DNA of 64,000 nucleotides, taken from Deltaproteobacteria bacterium. Its GTDB lineage: Bacteria > Myxococcota_A > Polyangia > GCA-2747355 > JADLHG01. The DNA is taken from the NCBI GenBank assembly GCA_020848905.1, contig JADLHG010000019.1, positions 1 through 64,000 of the forward strand, in the 5' to 3' direction. A model generated the notes under the pieces. It had not been told where the DNA came from. It worked only from the letters and a program-made list of their open reading frames with translations, and ran no database searches. This document shows positions 63,893 to 64,000 of this stretch, in pieces; position 1 is the stretch's first letter; each line of letters begins with the position of its first letter. The translations under genes were made by a program, and so were the position numbers.

Positions 63893-64000
63893 ATGGGGAA
63901 GCTCAAGACCTCGAAGCCCGGCGTCGAAATCTCGCTCGACCCGCTGCCCCGCAGGAAGGCCCGCGCGAACGGCAATGGCCACGGCCGCACGTCGGGCTCG
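63893..64000 (+). CDS. N-terminus of an unknown protein (partial)
   Basis: An ATG with GGAG five bases upstream opens a frame that runs off the right edge: 36 residues, hydrophilic and basic (MGKLKTSKPGVEISLDPLPR, then a Gly/Asn/Arg-rich stretch). No signal peptide. No function can be given. Confidence 0.6.
   Translation, partial: MGKLKTSKPGVEISLDPLPRRKARANGNGHGRTSGS

Overview
This is a high-GC, gene-dense chromosomal window. The many lipoproteins with Asp/Gly-rich linkers, a Ser/Thr kinase of the delta-proteobacterial type, TatT-type TRAP genes and two-component/PP2C regulators point to Myxococcota or a related former deltaproteobacterial lineage, probably environmental. This is inferred from gene content only. 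I saw no rRNA, tRNA, CRISPR array, prophage or complete insertion sequence; the only mobile-type gene is a RAYT-like Y1 transposase.

Layout. (1) 1-6700: tail of an unknown gene, a benzoate-CoA ligase-type enzyme divergent from an AttH/CrtC-like lipoprotein and a GH63-like lipoprotein, then a TerB-like gene next to lipoyl synthase. (2) 6700-13900: RAYT-like transposase with REP-like hairpins, a second TerB-like gene with an unknown partner, a membrane metallophosphoesterase, phosphatidylserine synthase, and a TldE/TldD pair placed tail to tail. (3) 14000-24200: methyltransferase, membrane subtilase, POT transporter, a Cys-rich lipoprotein, a receiver-PP2C phosphatase, two tandem paralogous secreted proteins of no recognised family, a Nudix hydrolase and a flavin reductase-like protein. 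(4) 24250-39330: DUF4139-like lipoprotein divergent from a kinase fused to a PhnD-like binding domain, Hsp20, a MobA-like nucleotidyltransferase, HtrA protease, an HPF/RaiA-like protein, an MFS-spermidine synthase-TPR protein and a YihY/BrkB protein. (5) 39390-46310: large Cys-rich lipoprotein, small exported protein and a complete TatT-DctP-DctQ-DctM TRAP operon. (6) 46320-58430: an accessory-looking block coding almost entirely for surface or exported proteins: a CLCA-like metalloprotease lipoprotein, four paralogous proteins with a C-terminal C-x(4-5)-WW-x11-C signature, a gene remnant, an FDG-W repeat propeller lipoprotein, two related barrel-like proteins and an RlpA-like barrel lipoprotein. 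(7) 58480-64000: a lipoprotein gene broken by one amber codon, a GH-A-like glycosidase lipoprotein, a receiver-histidine kinase, an endonuclease/exonuclease/phosphatase protein, a possible small RNA with a Rho-independent terminator, and the start of another gene.

The exported proteins (proteases, glycosidases, substrate-binding proteins) suggest a saprophytic or predatory life based on extracellular breakdown and uptake of peptides, sugars and organic acids, watched over by membrane signalling proteins. Several housekeeping genes have a -10 hexamer only 6-8 bases before the start codon, which suggests leaderless transcription; the surface-protein block instead uses TTGAnC-N16/17-TATnnT promoters with ribosome binding sites. 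The most novel items are the four-paralog family beside the CLCA-like metalloprotease, the kinase-PhnD fusion, the tandem paralog pair at 20973-22453 and the candidate small RNA near the right end.
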